From assembly GCA_958349535.1 (NCBI GenBank), contig CATWDJ010000028.1, forward strand, positions 1 to 25,886: 25,886 bases of DNA, given 5' to 3'. The position numbers and the translations under genes are program-made. The stretch is from Maccoyibacter sp900556645. Its GTDB lineage: Bacteria > Bacillota > Clostridia > Lachnospirales > Lachnospiraceae. Shown here one piece after another: positions 7,244-14,570 of this stretch (its first letter is position 1; every line of letters begins with the position of its first letter). The notes beneath the pieces were generated by a model that worked only from the letters and a program-made list of their open reading frames with translations, ran no database searches and was not told where the DNA came from.

Positions 7244-8038
7244 TTATAAATTTCTGGACTTCTCAATACAAGCTTCCATGGCATCCATAACTGCTGCACG
7301 AAATCCCTTTTCTTCCAATACCTTTACCGCCTGAATGGTAGTACCAGCTGGCGAACATACCATATCTTTTAATTCTCCCGGATGCTTGCCCGTCTCCAGT
7401 ACCATTTTGGCACTTCCCAATACCGCCTGTGCCGCAAACTCATAGGCTAATGCTCTCGGCATTCCTTCTGCCACAGCCTCATCTGCCATTGCTTCAATAA
7501 ACATGAATACATATGCCGGAGAGCTTCCGCTGACTCCCACCACCGTATCCATAAGATTCTCAGGAACCGGATATGCCTTTCCGAAGCTTTCCAGAATCTT
7601 TCGTGCTGTCTCCTGCTCCTCCTCTGTTACCATAGAATATGTACAGAATCCGGTGCAGCCTTCTCCTACCAATGCCGGGGTATTCGGCATACAGCGAACC
7701 AGTTTCATTTCTTTTCCAAAGTGATCCATCAGCCACTCCATAGTCTTTCCCGGTGCGATGGAAATTACTAATTTATCTTCTCCTACGGCTCCTTTTATCT
7801 CTGCAATCATTCCCTCAAAAAACTGTGGTTTTACAGCCAATATCAATACATCTGCTGCCTCTGCCACTTCTATATTGTCGGTTGTGGTATGGATATGGAA
7901 AGTCTCTGCCGCTCTCTTGACCGCTTCTTCAGACTTATCCGCACCTATCAAATCCTCCGGTAAATACAAATTCTTTTTCAGAATTCCTCCTATCATGGCA
8001 CTTGCCATATTTCCCAATCCTATAAATCCTATTTTCAT
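7244..8038 (-). CDS. proC: Pyrroline-5-carboxylate reductase
   Basis: A 264-residue enzyme that reduces 1-pyrroline-5-carboxylate to proline with NAD(P)H, the last step of proline synthesis. The N-terminal dinucleotide motif IGFIGLGNMASAMI, the MPNTPALVGEG segment, and the C-terminal helical signature (SGSSPAYVFMFIEAMADEAVAEG with LKDMVCSPAGTTIQ) are all present. Length is normal. A strong promoter (TTGAAA-N17-TATGAT) lies about 40 bases upstream, so it heads a unit with the NfeD gene. No proA or proB gene is in the window. Confidence 0.95.
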   Translation of the reverse strand: MKIGFIGLGNMASAMIGGILKKNLYLPEDLIGADKSEEAVKRAAETFHIHTTTDNIEVAEAADVLILAVKPQFFEGMIAEIKGAVGEDKLVISIAPGKTMEWLMDHFGKEMKLVRCMPNTPALVGEGCTGFCTYSMVTEEEQETARKILESFGKAYPVPENLMDTVVGVSGSSPAYVFMFIEAMADEAVAEGMPRALAYEFAAQAVLGSAKMVLETGKHPGELKDMVCSPAGTTIQAVKVLEEKGFRAAVMDAMEACIEKSRNL

Positions 8039-8077
8039 CTATACTTCCTCTGCCTTTCTTCCAGTCTTCTTATGCAC

Positions 8078-8106
8078 ATCATACTAGATTTCTGCCACAA
8101 TTTCAA
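8078..8106 (-). promoter_or_regulatory. Promoter of proC
   Basis: Minus-strand TTGAAA (8101-8106), 17 bases, TATGAT (8078-8083); each box matches consensus at five of six positions. The predicted start is near 8071, giving a leader of about 33 bases. Confidence 0.6.
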
Positions 8107-8116
8107 TCTTTCTTCA

Positions 8117-8626
8117 TCATAGCAATTCTTCCCACGTATTCAGAATATCCTTTCCGTCCAACGCCGCCTCTGTCAGCATATCGCCCTCATAGGACAGCTT
8201 CAAGGAAAAGAACGGGGCTTCATTTTTCAAAAGGCGGAAGAAAATCTTGTCCCCCAGCCAGAGATTCAGGTTTTCAATTTCGGACTTCGGAACCCACTCC
8301 AACTGCCCCTCATTGCATTCTGTTATCTCGCCACTATATTCATCTGCGGTATAAAGGCACATATACTCCGTCTGCCACGCATCGCTGCAAAAGGTAATCA
8401 GTCCCCGGAATCTCCAGCTTTTCAGAGTCAGCCCTGTCTCTTCCTTTACTTCCCGCAGCAGACATTCCTCCGGGCTTTCGTCTGCCTCAAAATGACCGCC
8501 TACTCCAATCCATTTGTCCTTGTTAATATCCACTTCTTTCTTTATTCTATGCATCATAAGATATGCATCTTCTTTTTCTATGTAGCACAATGTTGTCATT
8601 CGTTCTCTGGTCTGTTCCCTTCCCAT
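8117..8626 (-). CDS. NUDIX hydrolase (MutT/8-oxo-dGTPase-like)
   Basis: A 169-residue NUDIX phosphohydrolase. The full NUDIX box runs as GHFEADESPEECLLREVKEETGL, fitting G-x5-E-x7-RE-U-x-EE-x-G-U (near residues 44-66, quoted here for its key G, E, RE and EE positions). The TLCYIEKEDAYLMMHR start and DKWIGVGGHFE lead-in resemble the 8-oxo-dGTP diphosphatases of Firmicutes, but NUDIX substrate cannot be assigned by sequence alone. SD AGAGGTGG lies before ATG. It has its own promoter at 8662-8690 and no clear terminator before proC. Confidence 0.9.
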   Translation of the reverse strand: MGREQTRERMTTLCYIEKEDAYLMMHRIKKEVDINKDKWIGVGGHFEADESPEECLLREVKEETGLTLKSWRFRGLITFCSDAWQTEYMCLYTADEYSGEITECNEGQLEWVPKSEIENLNLWLGDKIFFRLLKNEAPFFSLKLSYEGDMLTEAALDGKDILNTWEELL

Positions 8627-8661
8627 GATTCCACCTCTCTGACTTTTGTATTCTTTCGTAT

Positions 8662-8690
8662 ATTGTATCCAATTTTCAAAGACAATTCAA
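8662..8690 (-). promoter_or_regulatory. Promoter of the NUDIX gene
   Basis: Minus-strand TTGAAT (8685-8690), 17 bases, TACAAT (8662-8667). It lies between the rubrerythrin terminator and the NUDIX gene. Confidence 0.5.
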
Positions 8691-8735
8691 TTATGGCTCA
8701 TCAACCACTTTGCAGACGCTTAGAAAATACCATAC

Positions 8736-8756
8736 AAAAAGGCTGCCGGAGCAGCC
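8736..8756 (-). terminator. Rubrerythrin terminator
   Basis: Minus-strand stem GGCTGC / GCAGCC (8741-8746, 8751-8756) with tetraloop TCCG, followed directly by TTTTTG. It lies just past the rubrerythrin stop and is a textbook intrinsic terminator. Confidence 0.85.
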
Positions 8757-8763
8757 CTGTTTG

Positions 8764-9384
8764 CTAAACCAGATTTTCGTATTCGCCCTCTCTGCAAAAA
8801 GGTGCCAGCTCCAGCCGTACAAACCATCCCTGCTCATGTCCGCATGAAGGACAGGTCTGTGGTGCACTTTTGGACTCAATGACATACCCACATTTCAGGC
8901 AAATCCACTTTGTCTCAATTTTGGATACGAACAATTCTCCGTCCTCCAAAAGCTTTGCAAATGCTCCAAAACGGTCTCCGTGCATTTTCTCTACCCCTGC
9001 TATTAGGGAAAAAGAATTTGCTGCTTTGGGAAAGCCTTCCTCTTTTGCCGTATTCGCAAAATTCTGGTATACGTCGTCATGCTCCTCGTATTCGTTGTGC
9101 TGTGCCATCCGCAAAAGCTCTGCCAGATTCTTGCTGAGGTCTACCGGATAGCTTCCGTCAATTTCAATATTTTCTCCTGCCACCTCTTTTAACTGGTTAT
9201 AAAATACTTCTGCGTGTTCCCTCTCCTGGTCTGCCGTAAACTTGAATAACTTCTCCACCACATATACTTTCTGCTGGTGTGCCTCGTATGCCGCAAAGGT
9301 ATAGCGGTTTCTTGCCTGACTCTCCCCTGCAAATGCCCGCAACAAATTCTCTTTTGTCTTACTCTGTTTAAAATCCACTGCCAT
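8764..9384 (-). CDS. rbr: Rubrerythrin
   Basis: A 206-residue rubrerythrin, an NADH-linked peroxidase that protects anaerobes from hydrogen peroxide. The N-terminal four-helix domain shows the diiron ligands in AFAGESQARNRY and ADQEREHAEVF, then EYEEHDDVYQNFA and AGVEKMHGDRF. The C-terminal rubredoxin-like domain has two CxxC pairs (CLKCGYV and CPSCGHE) for a mononuclear iron. The order is the classical rubrerythrin order (diiron then rubredoxin). It is probably monocistronic, with an AAAGGAAG SD and a strong terminator. It is divergent from the KdpD-like kinase across about 190 bases; I could not fix its promoter. Confidence 0.96.
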   Translation of the reverse strand: MAVDFKQSKTKENLLRAFAGESQARNRYTFAAYEAHQQKVYVVEKLFKFTADQEREHAEVFYNQLKEVAGENIEIDGSYPVDLSKNLAELLRMAQHNEYEEHDDVYQNFANTAKEEGFPKAANSFSLIAGVEKMHGDRFGAFAKLLEDGELFVSKIETKWICLKCGYVIESKSAPQTCPSCGHEQGWFVRLELAPFCREGEYENLV

Positions 9385-9575
9385 GATTTTATACTTCCTT
9401 TCTTATTTTTGATGGTAGGATATGTAAAATACAAGGCTTTATACATGAAAAGTTCTCTGGAAATTTTAACACTATCTTAACTTCTTACTCCTTGATGTTT
9501 CTTCTGATAGTTGGCATAATAGACCTTAGACATTAAAATATCATTCATCGGTTTACATACTTACGGAGAATTTCT
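9385..9575. promoter_or_regulatory. Divergent promoter region with 11-bp-phased TTAAC repeats
   Basis: On the plus strand, TTGATG (9492-9497), 17 bases, CATAAT (9515-9520) make a good promoter for the sensor kinase. Eleven bases upstream of the -35 is a direct repeat, TTAAC at 9466-9470 and 9477-9481, start to start 11 bp. That phasing is typical of binding sites of OmpR/PhoB-family regulators. A similar pair precedes the small membrane peptide gene at 11489. The rubrerythrin promoter must also be here, but no clear boxes stand out. Confidence 0.55.
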
Positions 9576-10658
9576 ATGAAAAATTTATTTTGGCGTATTC
9601 AAAAAAATAATTATTGCATAACATTGTTTTTCCTTGCCTTAGCCACCTTGCTGGCTTTTCTGTTTGCCCACATTATACCGGGAAATTCCCCGAATATTTC
9701 TTTGATTTATATTTTAGCCCTTATTTTGATTGCGAGGCATACAGACGGTTATAGATTTGGCATTTTTGCTGCTATATTCTGCGTAATATCTATCAATTAT
9801 TGTTTTACTTACCCTTATTTCAAACTGAACTTCACTCTCACCGGCTACCCGATTACCTTTCTGGGTATGCTTACCATTGCAATCATTACCAGTGCCACAA
9901 CCACCCGGTTAAAGCAACAGGCCTTTATCATTGCAGAGCGTGAAAAAAGTCTGATGGAAGCAGACAAGGAAAAAATGAAGGCAAATCTGCTTCGTGCCAT
10001 TTCCCATGATTTGCGTACTCCCCTTACCAGTATCATCGGTGCCGCCTCCTCATATACGGAAAATTCCGAGGTTCTCTCTGAGGAGGAAAAGCAGGATTTA
10101 GTATCCCAGATTAATGACGATGCCAACTGGCTTTTAAATATGGTAGAAAACCTGTTATCTGTTACCCGGATTCAAAACGATTCCAGTAAGATTTCCACCT
10201 CATTGGAAGTGGTGGAAGAAGTGGTTTCCGAAGCGGTACAACGCCTCCGCAAACGAATCCCTTATGCTCAAATCCAAGTTTCCATACCGGAAGCTTTTCT
10301 GATGGTACCTATGGACCCGCTTTTGATTGAACAGGTTATCATCAACCTTTTGGAAAATTCCATCATTCATTCTGAGAGCACCAAACCCATTGACCTTGTT
10401 GTAACAGATGATTCCTCGCAGGTTACCTTCCATGTAATTGACTACGGAAAAGGCTTGAAACCGGAATCGATACCTTCCCTTTTCGATGGGCAGGCATATT
10501 CCGTCTCTTCCGACTCACGCCGGGGCATGGGAATCGGACTTTCCATCTGCAAGACAATTATTCAGGCTCATAATGGAACTATCACTGCATTTAACCACGA
10601 TGATGGTGCAGAATTTTGTTTTTCACTTCCAAAGGAGGCAGTCACTAATGAATCATAA
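9576..10658 (+). CDS. Short KdpD-like sensor histidine kinase
   Basis: A 360-residue kinase matching the C-terminal half of KdpD: four membrane segments of the DUF4118 type (about residues 15-110), then a HisKA domain with ISHDLRTPLTSIIGA (phosphoacceptor H144) and a HATPase domain (NLLENSIIHS, DYGKGLKP, GMGIGLSICK). Full-length KdpD is close to 900 residues; the N-terminal KdpD and USP-like cytoplasmic domains are absent here. The adjacent regulator is KdpE-like and its start overlaps the kinase stop by 11 bases, so the pair is translationally coupled. SD GGAG is 7 bases upstream of ATG. The true stimulus (potassium, turgor or other) is not known for this short form. No kdpFABC genes follow. 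Confidence 0.9.
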   Translation: MKNLFWRIQKNNYCITLFFLALATLLAFLFAHIIPGNSPNISLIYILALILIARHTDGYRFGIFAAIFCVISINYCFTYPYFKLNFTLTGYPITFLGMLTIAIITSATTTRLKQQAFIIAEREKSLMEADKEKMKANLLRAISHDLRTPLTSIIGAASSYTENSEVLSEEEKQDLVSQINDDANWLLNMVENLLSVTRIQNDSSKISTSLEVVEEVVSEAVQRLRKRIPYAQIQVSIPEAFLMVPMDPLLIEQVIINLLENSIIHSESTKPIDLVVTDDSSQVTFHVIDYGKGLKPESIPSLFDGQAYSVSSDSRRGMGIGLSICKTIIQAHNGTITAFNHDDGAEFCFSLPKEAVTNES

Positions 10659-11361
10659 ATTTTCTATTCTTATTATTGAGGACGAGCTACATATTTTAAA
10701 TTTTATGCGAAAGGTTCTGACCGGACATGACTACAAGGTTCTATCCGCCTCTTCGGGGAAAACCGGTCTGGATTTGATTTCTTCCCAATGCCCGGATTTG
10801 ATTTTATTGGATTTGGGACTCCCGGATATGGACGGTGTGGAAATCATCCAAAAAGTCCGGGAATGGTCCAGTTGCCCTATTATTGTCATTTCCGCCCGCA
10901 CTTCGGAACAGGAAAAGGTAATGGCTCTGGACTTAGGTGCAGATGACTACATCACAAAACCTTTTGGAACCTCTGAGCTTTTGGCAAGAATCCGTACCTC
11001 CCTTCGGCATAGCAATAAGATGAACACGGATTCTCCGCTGTTCATCAAACCTTATCACGCCAAAGACCTTACCATAGACTTTTCCAAGCGGCTGATTACT
11101 CTCAACGGAGAGGAAATCCATCTGACCCCTATTGAGTATAAAATTGTAGCCTGCTTGGCTAAAAATTCAGGAAAGGTGGTTACTTATTCCGCCATTATGC
11201 TGGATGTATGGGGTCCTTACAGTGACACAGACAATAAAATCCTCCGGGTAAACATGGCAAATATCCGCAGGAAACTGGAGAGCAATCCTGCGGAGCCAAC
11301 CTATATCTATACAGAACTGGGTGTTGGCTATCGCATGAAAGAGGATGAGTCGGATTCCTAA
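10648..11361 (+). CDS. KdpE-like OmpR-family response regulator
   Basis: A 237-residue response regulator. The receiver domain (residues 5-117) has the acidic pocket E11/D12, phosphoacceptor D55 in LLDLGLPDMDG, and K in ITKPF. A winged-helix Trans_reg_C domain follows (LTPIEYKIVACLAKNSGKVV, RVNMANIRRKLE, YIYTELGVGYRM). It fits KdpE closely. I chose ATG at 10648 because AAAGGAGG lies 9 bases upstream and the protein then starts at the receiver; the longer reading from 10486 lies inside the kinase gene. The stop codon is inside a strong terminator hairpin. Repeats upstream of the kinase gene and of the peptide gene at 11489 are likely binding sites. Confidence 0.93.
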   Translation: MNHKFSILIIEDELHILNFMRKVLTGHDYKVLSASSGKTGLDLISSQCPDLILLDLGLPDMDGVEIIQKVREWSSCPIIVISARTSEQEKVMALDLGADDYITKPFGTSELLARIRTSLRHSNKMNTDSPLFIKPYHAKDLTIDFSKRLITLNGEEIHLTPIEYKIVACLAKNSGKVVTYSAIMLDVWGPYSDTDNKILRVNMANIRRKLESNPAEPTYIYTELGVGYRMKEDESDS

Positions 11362-11384
11362 TCCGCTCATCCTCTTTATTTTTT
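11338..11384 (+). terminator. Strong terminator containing the response regulator stop codon
   Basis: Arms 11338-11356 and 11360-11377 pair over 18 bp with one bulged T (11350); the loop is CCT. The outer arm reads AAAGAGGATGAG and the inner arm CGGATT. TTTATTTTTTTC follows. The TAA stop at 11359-11361 begins in the loop and ends in the 3' arm, so the last codons of the gene are also the terminator stem. Confidence 0.9.
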
Positions 11385-11385
11385 T

Positions 11386-11467
11386 CTTAACGGAATCTGA
11401 ACATCGGTTAAAATAACGTTAAGGTGCCTTTCCATTTCCCCAAAAACGGCTTTTTTTCTGATATAGT
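11386..11467 (+). promoter_or_regulatory. Candidate KdpE-type operator and promoter of the 45-aa peptide gene
   Basis: GTTAA at 11407-11411 and again at 11418-11422 form a direct repeat with 11-bp phasing, which is TTAAC-N6-TTAAC on the other strand. CTTAACG (11386-11392) and CGTTAAG (11417-11423) also form a wide inverted repeat. A -10-like TATAGT lies at 11462-11467, with no -35 at the proper spacing, as expected of an activator-dependent promoter. The repeats would lie roughly 50-70 bases upstream of the start. Confidence 0.45.
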
Positions 11468-11488
11468 GGGCTTCAGAAAGGAGGCTAT

Positions 11489-11626
11489 ATGTTAGATATT
11501 ATTATTTTTGCGGTAATGGCAATTGTCGGCGGGATTCCGTGTCTTTATCTGCTCCTTAGTATACCGGTTATCCTGATTTGGAAATTGCACCGCAAATTTA
11601 AGTACAATTTAACGATGTATGATTGA
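11489..11626 (+). CDS. 45-residue single-span membrane peptide
   Basis: A small gene with a very good SD (AAAGGAGG, 4-5 bases before ATG). It encodes 45 residues: a hydrophobic stretch of about 30 residues (LDIIIFAVMAIVGG then IPCLYLLLSIPVILIW), then a basic, positive-inside-like tail (KLHRKFKYN) ending LTMYD. It has its own promoter region and a terminator at 11655-11694, so it is an independent short transcript. It lies directly downstream of the KdpDE-like pair, where kdpF begins the operon in other bacteria. It is longer than KdpF (about 29 residues) and I see no clear KdpF motif. I do not recognise the family. A regulatory microprotein acting on a transporter or on the kinase is possible. 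Confidence 0.7.
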   Translation: MLDIIIFAVMAIVGGIPCLYLLLSIPVILIWKLHRKFKYNLTMYD

Positions 11627-11654
11627 TGAAACTCATTCATACCTCTATTTCTCC

Positions 11655-11694
11655 CAAAAAAGGATGCCCTAGTTCCCCTAAAGCATCCTTTTTC
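11655..11694. terminator. Bidirectional terminator between peptide and diguanylate cyclase genes
   Basis: Arms AAAAAGGATGC (11656-11666) and GCATCCTTTTT (11683-11693) pair perfectly over 11 bp with a 16-base loop. A U tract follows on both strands, so it can end both the plus-strand peptide transcript and the minus-strand cyclase transcript. The cyclase stop codon directly abuts it. Confidence 0.85.
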
Positions 11695-12816
11695 TTATCT
11701 TTTATACTCTTCTATTTGGAATCCATTTCTTCCATGCTCTTTGATGTAATACAACTGTTCGTCTGCTGCTGCAAGAAGCTGCGTCCATTTTACGTTTACA
11801 TCCTTTGTCCATGAAACTCCCATGGAAATCTGAATCACTTTTTCCTTCCCATCAGGAAGAAGAATCGGCATCTCCTTCAATCGATTCTGGAACTCTACAT
11901 TCGCTTGCTCCAGATTCTCCACAGTCACAAAATTGTAGATAAACAGGAAAAACTCATCACCGGAACGTCTTCCCACAATCGTGTTCTTTTTTACGGATTG
12001 CAGAAAGATTTCGGAAAAATGACACAGATATTCATCTCCGGTTCCGTGACCATAACTGTCATTTATCCGTTTAAACTTATCCAAATCAATCATGGCTACT
12101 GCCATGCTTTCCACCTGTTTCTCTTTTAAAATCTGCTCTACGTGACGTTCAAAGGCCTGACGGTTCCAAAGTCCCGTCAAAATATCAATATCTCTGTCTT
12201 TTTCCAATTTCTCATGGGCAATGGCATTTTCCCATTTGATTTTGGACTTTTCCCATGCTACGATTGCTCCTATGATAATCGCCAACAATGCATCCATTAC
12301 ATCATATATAAATTGTCCCATAGGTTTTGAAAGGTAACTGCACACAAAAAATACGATAGCCGCAATAACCGTAGCAACCATATTATAGCGAGGCAGTAAG
12401 TCAAAATTAATCTGTAAGAAAATAAAAAGGGACACACAGGTAACTGCCAGATTTCCTCTGGATTCAAAAGTTCCCAAATATATGGTAATACCATATGCAC
12501 AAGCTATGAAGGTTGCCATAATAATCCACGACACCGTTCTTGCCACTGTATCCCCATTCTTCTTCAAATATAAAGATGATGCCACATAGACCAGCAGCAT
12601 AATAATAACTCCCGCAAAAATAGAAAGCCCTCTCTCAAAGAAGCCTTCCTTACTTATAAAATACAGACCGTATAAACCGCATAATATGGTTATAACTAAG
12701 CTTTCTTTTTTGACAATTCTTAAGTTATCTACGGCAATTTCCCTTTGGTGTTTTTTGGCTTCTTCTTCCTTCAATCCGAACCAAAGCCATTTCTCTAGTA
12801 AATTCTCTTTTTTCAT
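11695..12816 (-). CDS. Membrane-bound GGDEF diguanylate cyclase
   Basis: A 373-residue protein. Residues 1-35 are charged and cytoplasmic; about six membrane segments span residues 36-190; a GGDEF domain fills residues 210-365. Landmarks are DIDILTGLWNRQAFE, the metal-binding MIDLDKFKRINDSYGHGTGDEYL, and the active-site loop GRRSGDEFFLF. The signature is SGDEF, not GGDEF; the first Gly to Ser change is seen in some active enzymes but may lower activity. There is no RxxD inhibitory site five residues upstream (the stretch is VKKNTIVG). No EAL domain is present. A c-di-GMP synthase with an unknown membrane signal is the best reading. The promoter is at 12847-12876. Confidence 0.9.
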   Translation of the reverse strand: MKKENLLEKWLWFGLKEEEAKKHQREIAVDNLRIVKKESLVITILCGLYGLYFISKEGFFERGLSIFAGVIIMLLVYVASSLYLKKNGDTVARTVSWIIMATFIACAYGITIYLGTFESRGNLAVTCVSLFIFLQINFDLLPRYNMVATVIAAIVFFVCSYLSKPMGQFIYDVMDALLAIIIGAIVAWEKSKIKWENAIAHEKLEKDRDIDILTGLWNRQAFERHVEQILKEKQVESMAVAMIDLDKFKRINDSYGHGTGDEYLCHFSEIFLQSVKKNTIVGRRSGDEFFLFIYNFVTVENLEQANVEFQNRLKEMPILLPDGKEKVIQISMGVSWTKDVNVKWTQLLAAADEQLYYIKEHGRNGFQIEEYKR

Positions 12817-12846
12817 CTCAATTTCCTTATGTATATACCTACTTTA

Positions 12847-12876
12847 AGTATACTTTTCCTCTTCTACAAAAGTCAA
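12847..12876 (-). promoter_or_regulatory. Promoter of the diguanylate cyclase
   Basis: Minus-strand TTGACT (12871-12876), 18 bases, TATACT (12847-12852). Both boxes match at five of six positions. It lies downstream of the YbaK-type gene stop. Confidence 0.55.
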
Positions 12877-12900
12877 GTATATCAACGGCATTATTACTAT

Positions 12901-13368
12901 TTACCCATTTTTGCACACATCTATCCACTCCAGATAATTCGTGTATTTTTCCAACTCCGGTATGGTAAATTCTGCCGCACTGTTAGAACTTCCACAAGCC
13001 GGGAATACGGTCTCAAAGCGTTTTAAGGATTCATCCAAATAGATTTCCACTCCTTCATTTACCGCAAAAGGACAGACTCCGCCTACTGCATGTCCAATCA
13101 AATCCTCTGCTTCCTCTCTGGCAAGCATTTTTGCCTTGGTTCCAAACTGTGCCTTGTATTTGGGATTGTCAATTTTCTGATCCCCTGCGGTTACAATCAT
13201 GATTATCCGGTCTCCTGCCTGAAAGGTAATGCTTTTTGCAATCCTCTCCGGTTCACATCCCAATGCCTGTGCCGCCAACTCCACCGTTGCACTGGATACC
13301 TCAAATTCCTGTATCTTATCCTCAATTCCCTGTTCTTTAAAATATGCTCTTACTTTTTCAATCGACAT
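12901..13368 (-). CDS. YbaK/ProX-family aminoacyl-tRNA deacylase
   Basis: A 155-residue stand-alone editing domain of the YbaK/ProX/EbsC family, which hydrolyses mischarged tRNA such as Cys-tRNA(Pro) or Ala-tRNA(Pro). Family landmarks are CEPERIAKSITFQAGD, the catalytic-region lysine in that segment, the GHAVGGVCPFA loop (residues 92-102), and FPACGSSNSAAEF near the C-terminus. It is likely cytosolic and monocistronic. Its -10 TATAAT (13400-13405) with TTGTAA at 13423-13428 overlaps the promoter of the divergent azlC gene. The precise tRNA substrate cannot be decided. Confidence 0.9.
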   Translation of the reverse strand: MSIEKVRAYFKEQGIEDKIQEFEVSSATVELAAQALGCEPERIAKSITFQAGDRIIMIVTAGDQKIDNPKYKAQFGTKAKMLAREEAEDLIGHAVGGVCPFAVNEGVEIYLDESLKRFETVFPACGSSNSAAEFTIPELEKYTNYLEWIDVCKNG

Positions 13369-13399
13369 TTTTCTCTCCTCCTCATCTATTTCATAGTAT

Positions 13400-13443
13400 A
13401 TTATAAAGATTCGTTAGACTAATTACAAGAAATGTACTAAAAT
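13400..13443. promoter_or_regulatory. Overlapping divergent promoters of the YbaK-type gene and azlC
   Basis: Minus strand: TTGTAA (13423-13428), 17 bases, TATAAT (13400-13405). Plus strand: TAGACT (13415-13420), 17 bases, TAAAAT (13438-13443). The two promoters physically overlap, so polymerase binding at one should exclude the other. Confidence 0.5.
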
Positions 13444-13476
13444 AGATATGGAAATTTACTACTGGAGGAAATTCTC

Positions 13477-14199
13477 ATGCCATTAGATAATAAAACGTGG
13501 TTTCAAAAGGGTGTCAAAGACGGCATCCCTATCGCTCTCGGCTATTTCGCCGTTTCATTTACACTTGGTATTACAGCAAAAAACGCAGGATTGACTGCTT
13601 TGCAGGCAATGCTTGCCAGCTTTACCCTAAATGCTTCTGCAGGAGAATTTGCAGGCTTTACCCTGATTGCCGCCGGAGCCAGCTATCTGGAAGTTGCCAT
13701 TATGGAATTTGTGGCAAATGCAAGGTATCTGCTGATGTCCTGTGCTCTCAGTCAGAAAATCCCTTCTGACACCCCGCTGCTACATAGATTAATCATCGGT
13801 TATGATGTGACCGATGAAATTTTCGGAATCTCCATTGCCGTTCCCGGCAAGCTGAATCCTTTCTATACCTTCGGTGCCATTGCAATTGCTGTTCCAGGCT
13901 GGTCCATCGGCACTTATTTGGGCGTTGTGATGGGAAACATTCTGCCTGCAAATATTGTAAGTGCTTTGAGTGTAGGACTTTACGGAATGTTTATTGCTAT
14001 TATCATTCCACCTGCCAGAAAAAGCAAGATTATTGCCGGAATCGTAGCTGTTTCCATGGCGGCAAGCTTCGCTTTTGCAAAGCTTCCTCTGGTTTCCAAT
14101 ATCAGCTCCGGTGTGCGTACCATTCTTTTGACCGTTGTGATTTCTGCTCTGGCAGCATATTTTTTCCCGGTAAAGGAGGAATCATCTGATGAAACATAA
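13477..14199 (+). CDS. azlC: Branched-chain amino acid exporter large subunit AzlC
   Basis: A 240-residue polytopic membrane protein of the AzlC family, the large subunit of the AzlCD exporter for branched-chain amino acids and analogues. The N-terminal KDGIPIALGYFAVSFTLGI and the central NARYLLMSCALSQK segments are characteristic. About seven membrane segments are evident. GGAGG is 8 bases before ATG. The small-subunit gene azlD starts 11 bases before this gene ends, so they are translationally coupled. No Lrp/AsnC regulator gene lies beside them. Confidence 0.93.
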   Translation: MPLDNKTWFQKGVKDGIPIALGYFAVSFTLGITAKNAGLTALQAMLASFTLNASAGEFAGFTLIAAGASYLEVAIMEFVANARYLLMSCALSQKIPSDTPLLHRLIIGYDVTDEIFGISIAVPGKLNPFYTFGAIAIAVPGWSIGTYLGVVMGNILPANIVSALSVGLYGMFIAIIIPPARKSKIIAGIVAVSMAASFAFAKLPLVSNISSGVRTILLTVVISALAAYFFPVKEESSDET

Positions 14200-14497
14200 T
14201 CCTTATATCTATATTCTGGTTATGGCGGTGGTCACTTACCTCATTCGTGTACTACCTCTGACCCTGATTCGCAAAGAAATCAAGAGCCCTTTTATTCGCT
14301 CTTTTCTATATTATGTACCTTATGTAACACTGGCAGTTATGACTTTTCCTGCCATTCTGGATGCTACCGGAAGCCCTATCTCCGGTCTGGCTGCTCTCAT
14401 TGTGGCAATCCTTATCGCATGGTTTGGCGGAAGTCTGTTTCAAGTGGCAGTCATTGCCTGTGCCGTGGTATTTGTTTTAGAACTATTTATCTGTTAA
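14189..14497 (+). CDS. azlD: Branched-chain amino acid exporter small subunit AzlD
   Basis: A 102-residue membrane protein of the AzlD family, with about four hydrophobic segments and the typical VMAVVTYLIRVLPLTLIRK start and FLYYVPYVTLAVMTFPAIL segment. It acts as the small subunit of the AzlC exporter. The start overlaps the azlC end, and the SD GGAGG lies inside azlC. Confidence 0.93.
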   Translation: MKHNPYIYILVMAVVTYLIRVLPLTLIRKEIKSPFIRSFLYYVPYVTLAVMTFPAILDATGSPISGLAALIVAILIAWFGGSLFQVAVIACAVVFVLELFIC

Positions 14498-14515
14498 TCC
14501 TTCCTTCATCGCATA

Positions 14516-14562
14516 AAACCTGAACCGTACACATAAATTAACTAAAAAGTACGTTCAGGTTT
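14516..14562 (+). terminator. Long hairpin between azlD and the M23 peptidase gene
   Basis: AAACCTGAAC (14516-14525) pairs with GTTCAGGTTT (14553-14562), followed by a bulged C and GTAC/GTAC; the loop is 18 bases. There is no U run after it, so it is a weak terminator or an attenuator. The 3' arm contains AGG (14557-14559), the only SD-like element before the next gene. Confidence 0.5.
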
Positions 14563-14570
14563 CTATATTT

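Noticed and set aside
8870..9151. Plus-strand frames opposite rubrerythrin
   Set aside because: They have no SD, and low-complexity composition due to the opposite strand's codons.
10486..10647. A longer N-terminus for the KdpE-like regulator
   Set aside because: This stretch is the kinase gene in another frame. A strong SD stands before ATG at 10648 and the receiver domain starts there.
11489..11626. Naming the 45-residue peptide KdpF
   Set aside because: It is half again as long as KdpF, has no recognisable KdpF motif, and kdpA, kdpB and kdpC are absent. Only location suggests the link.
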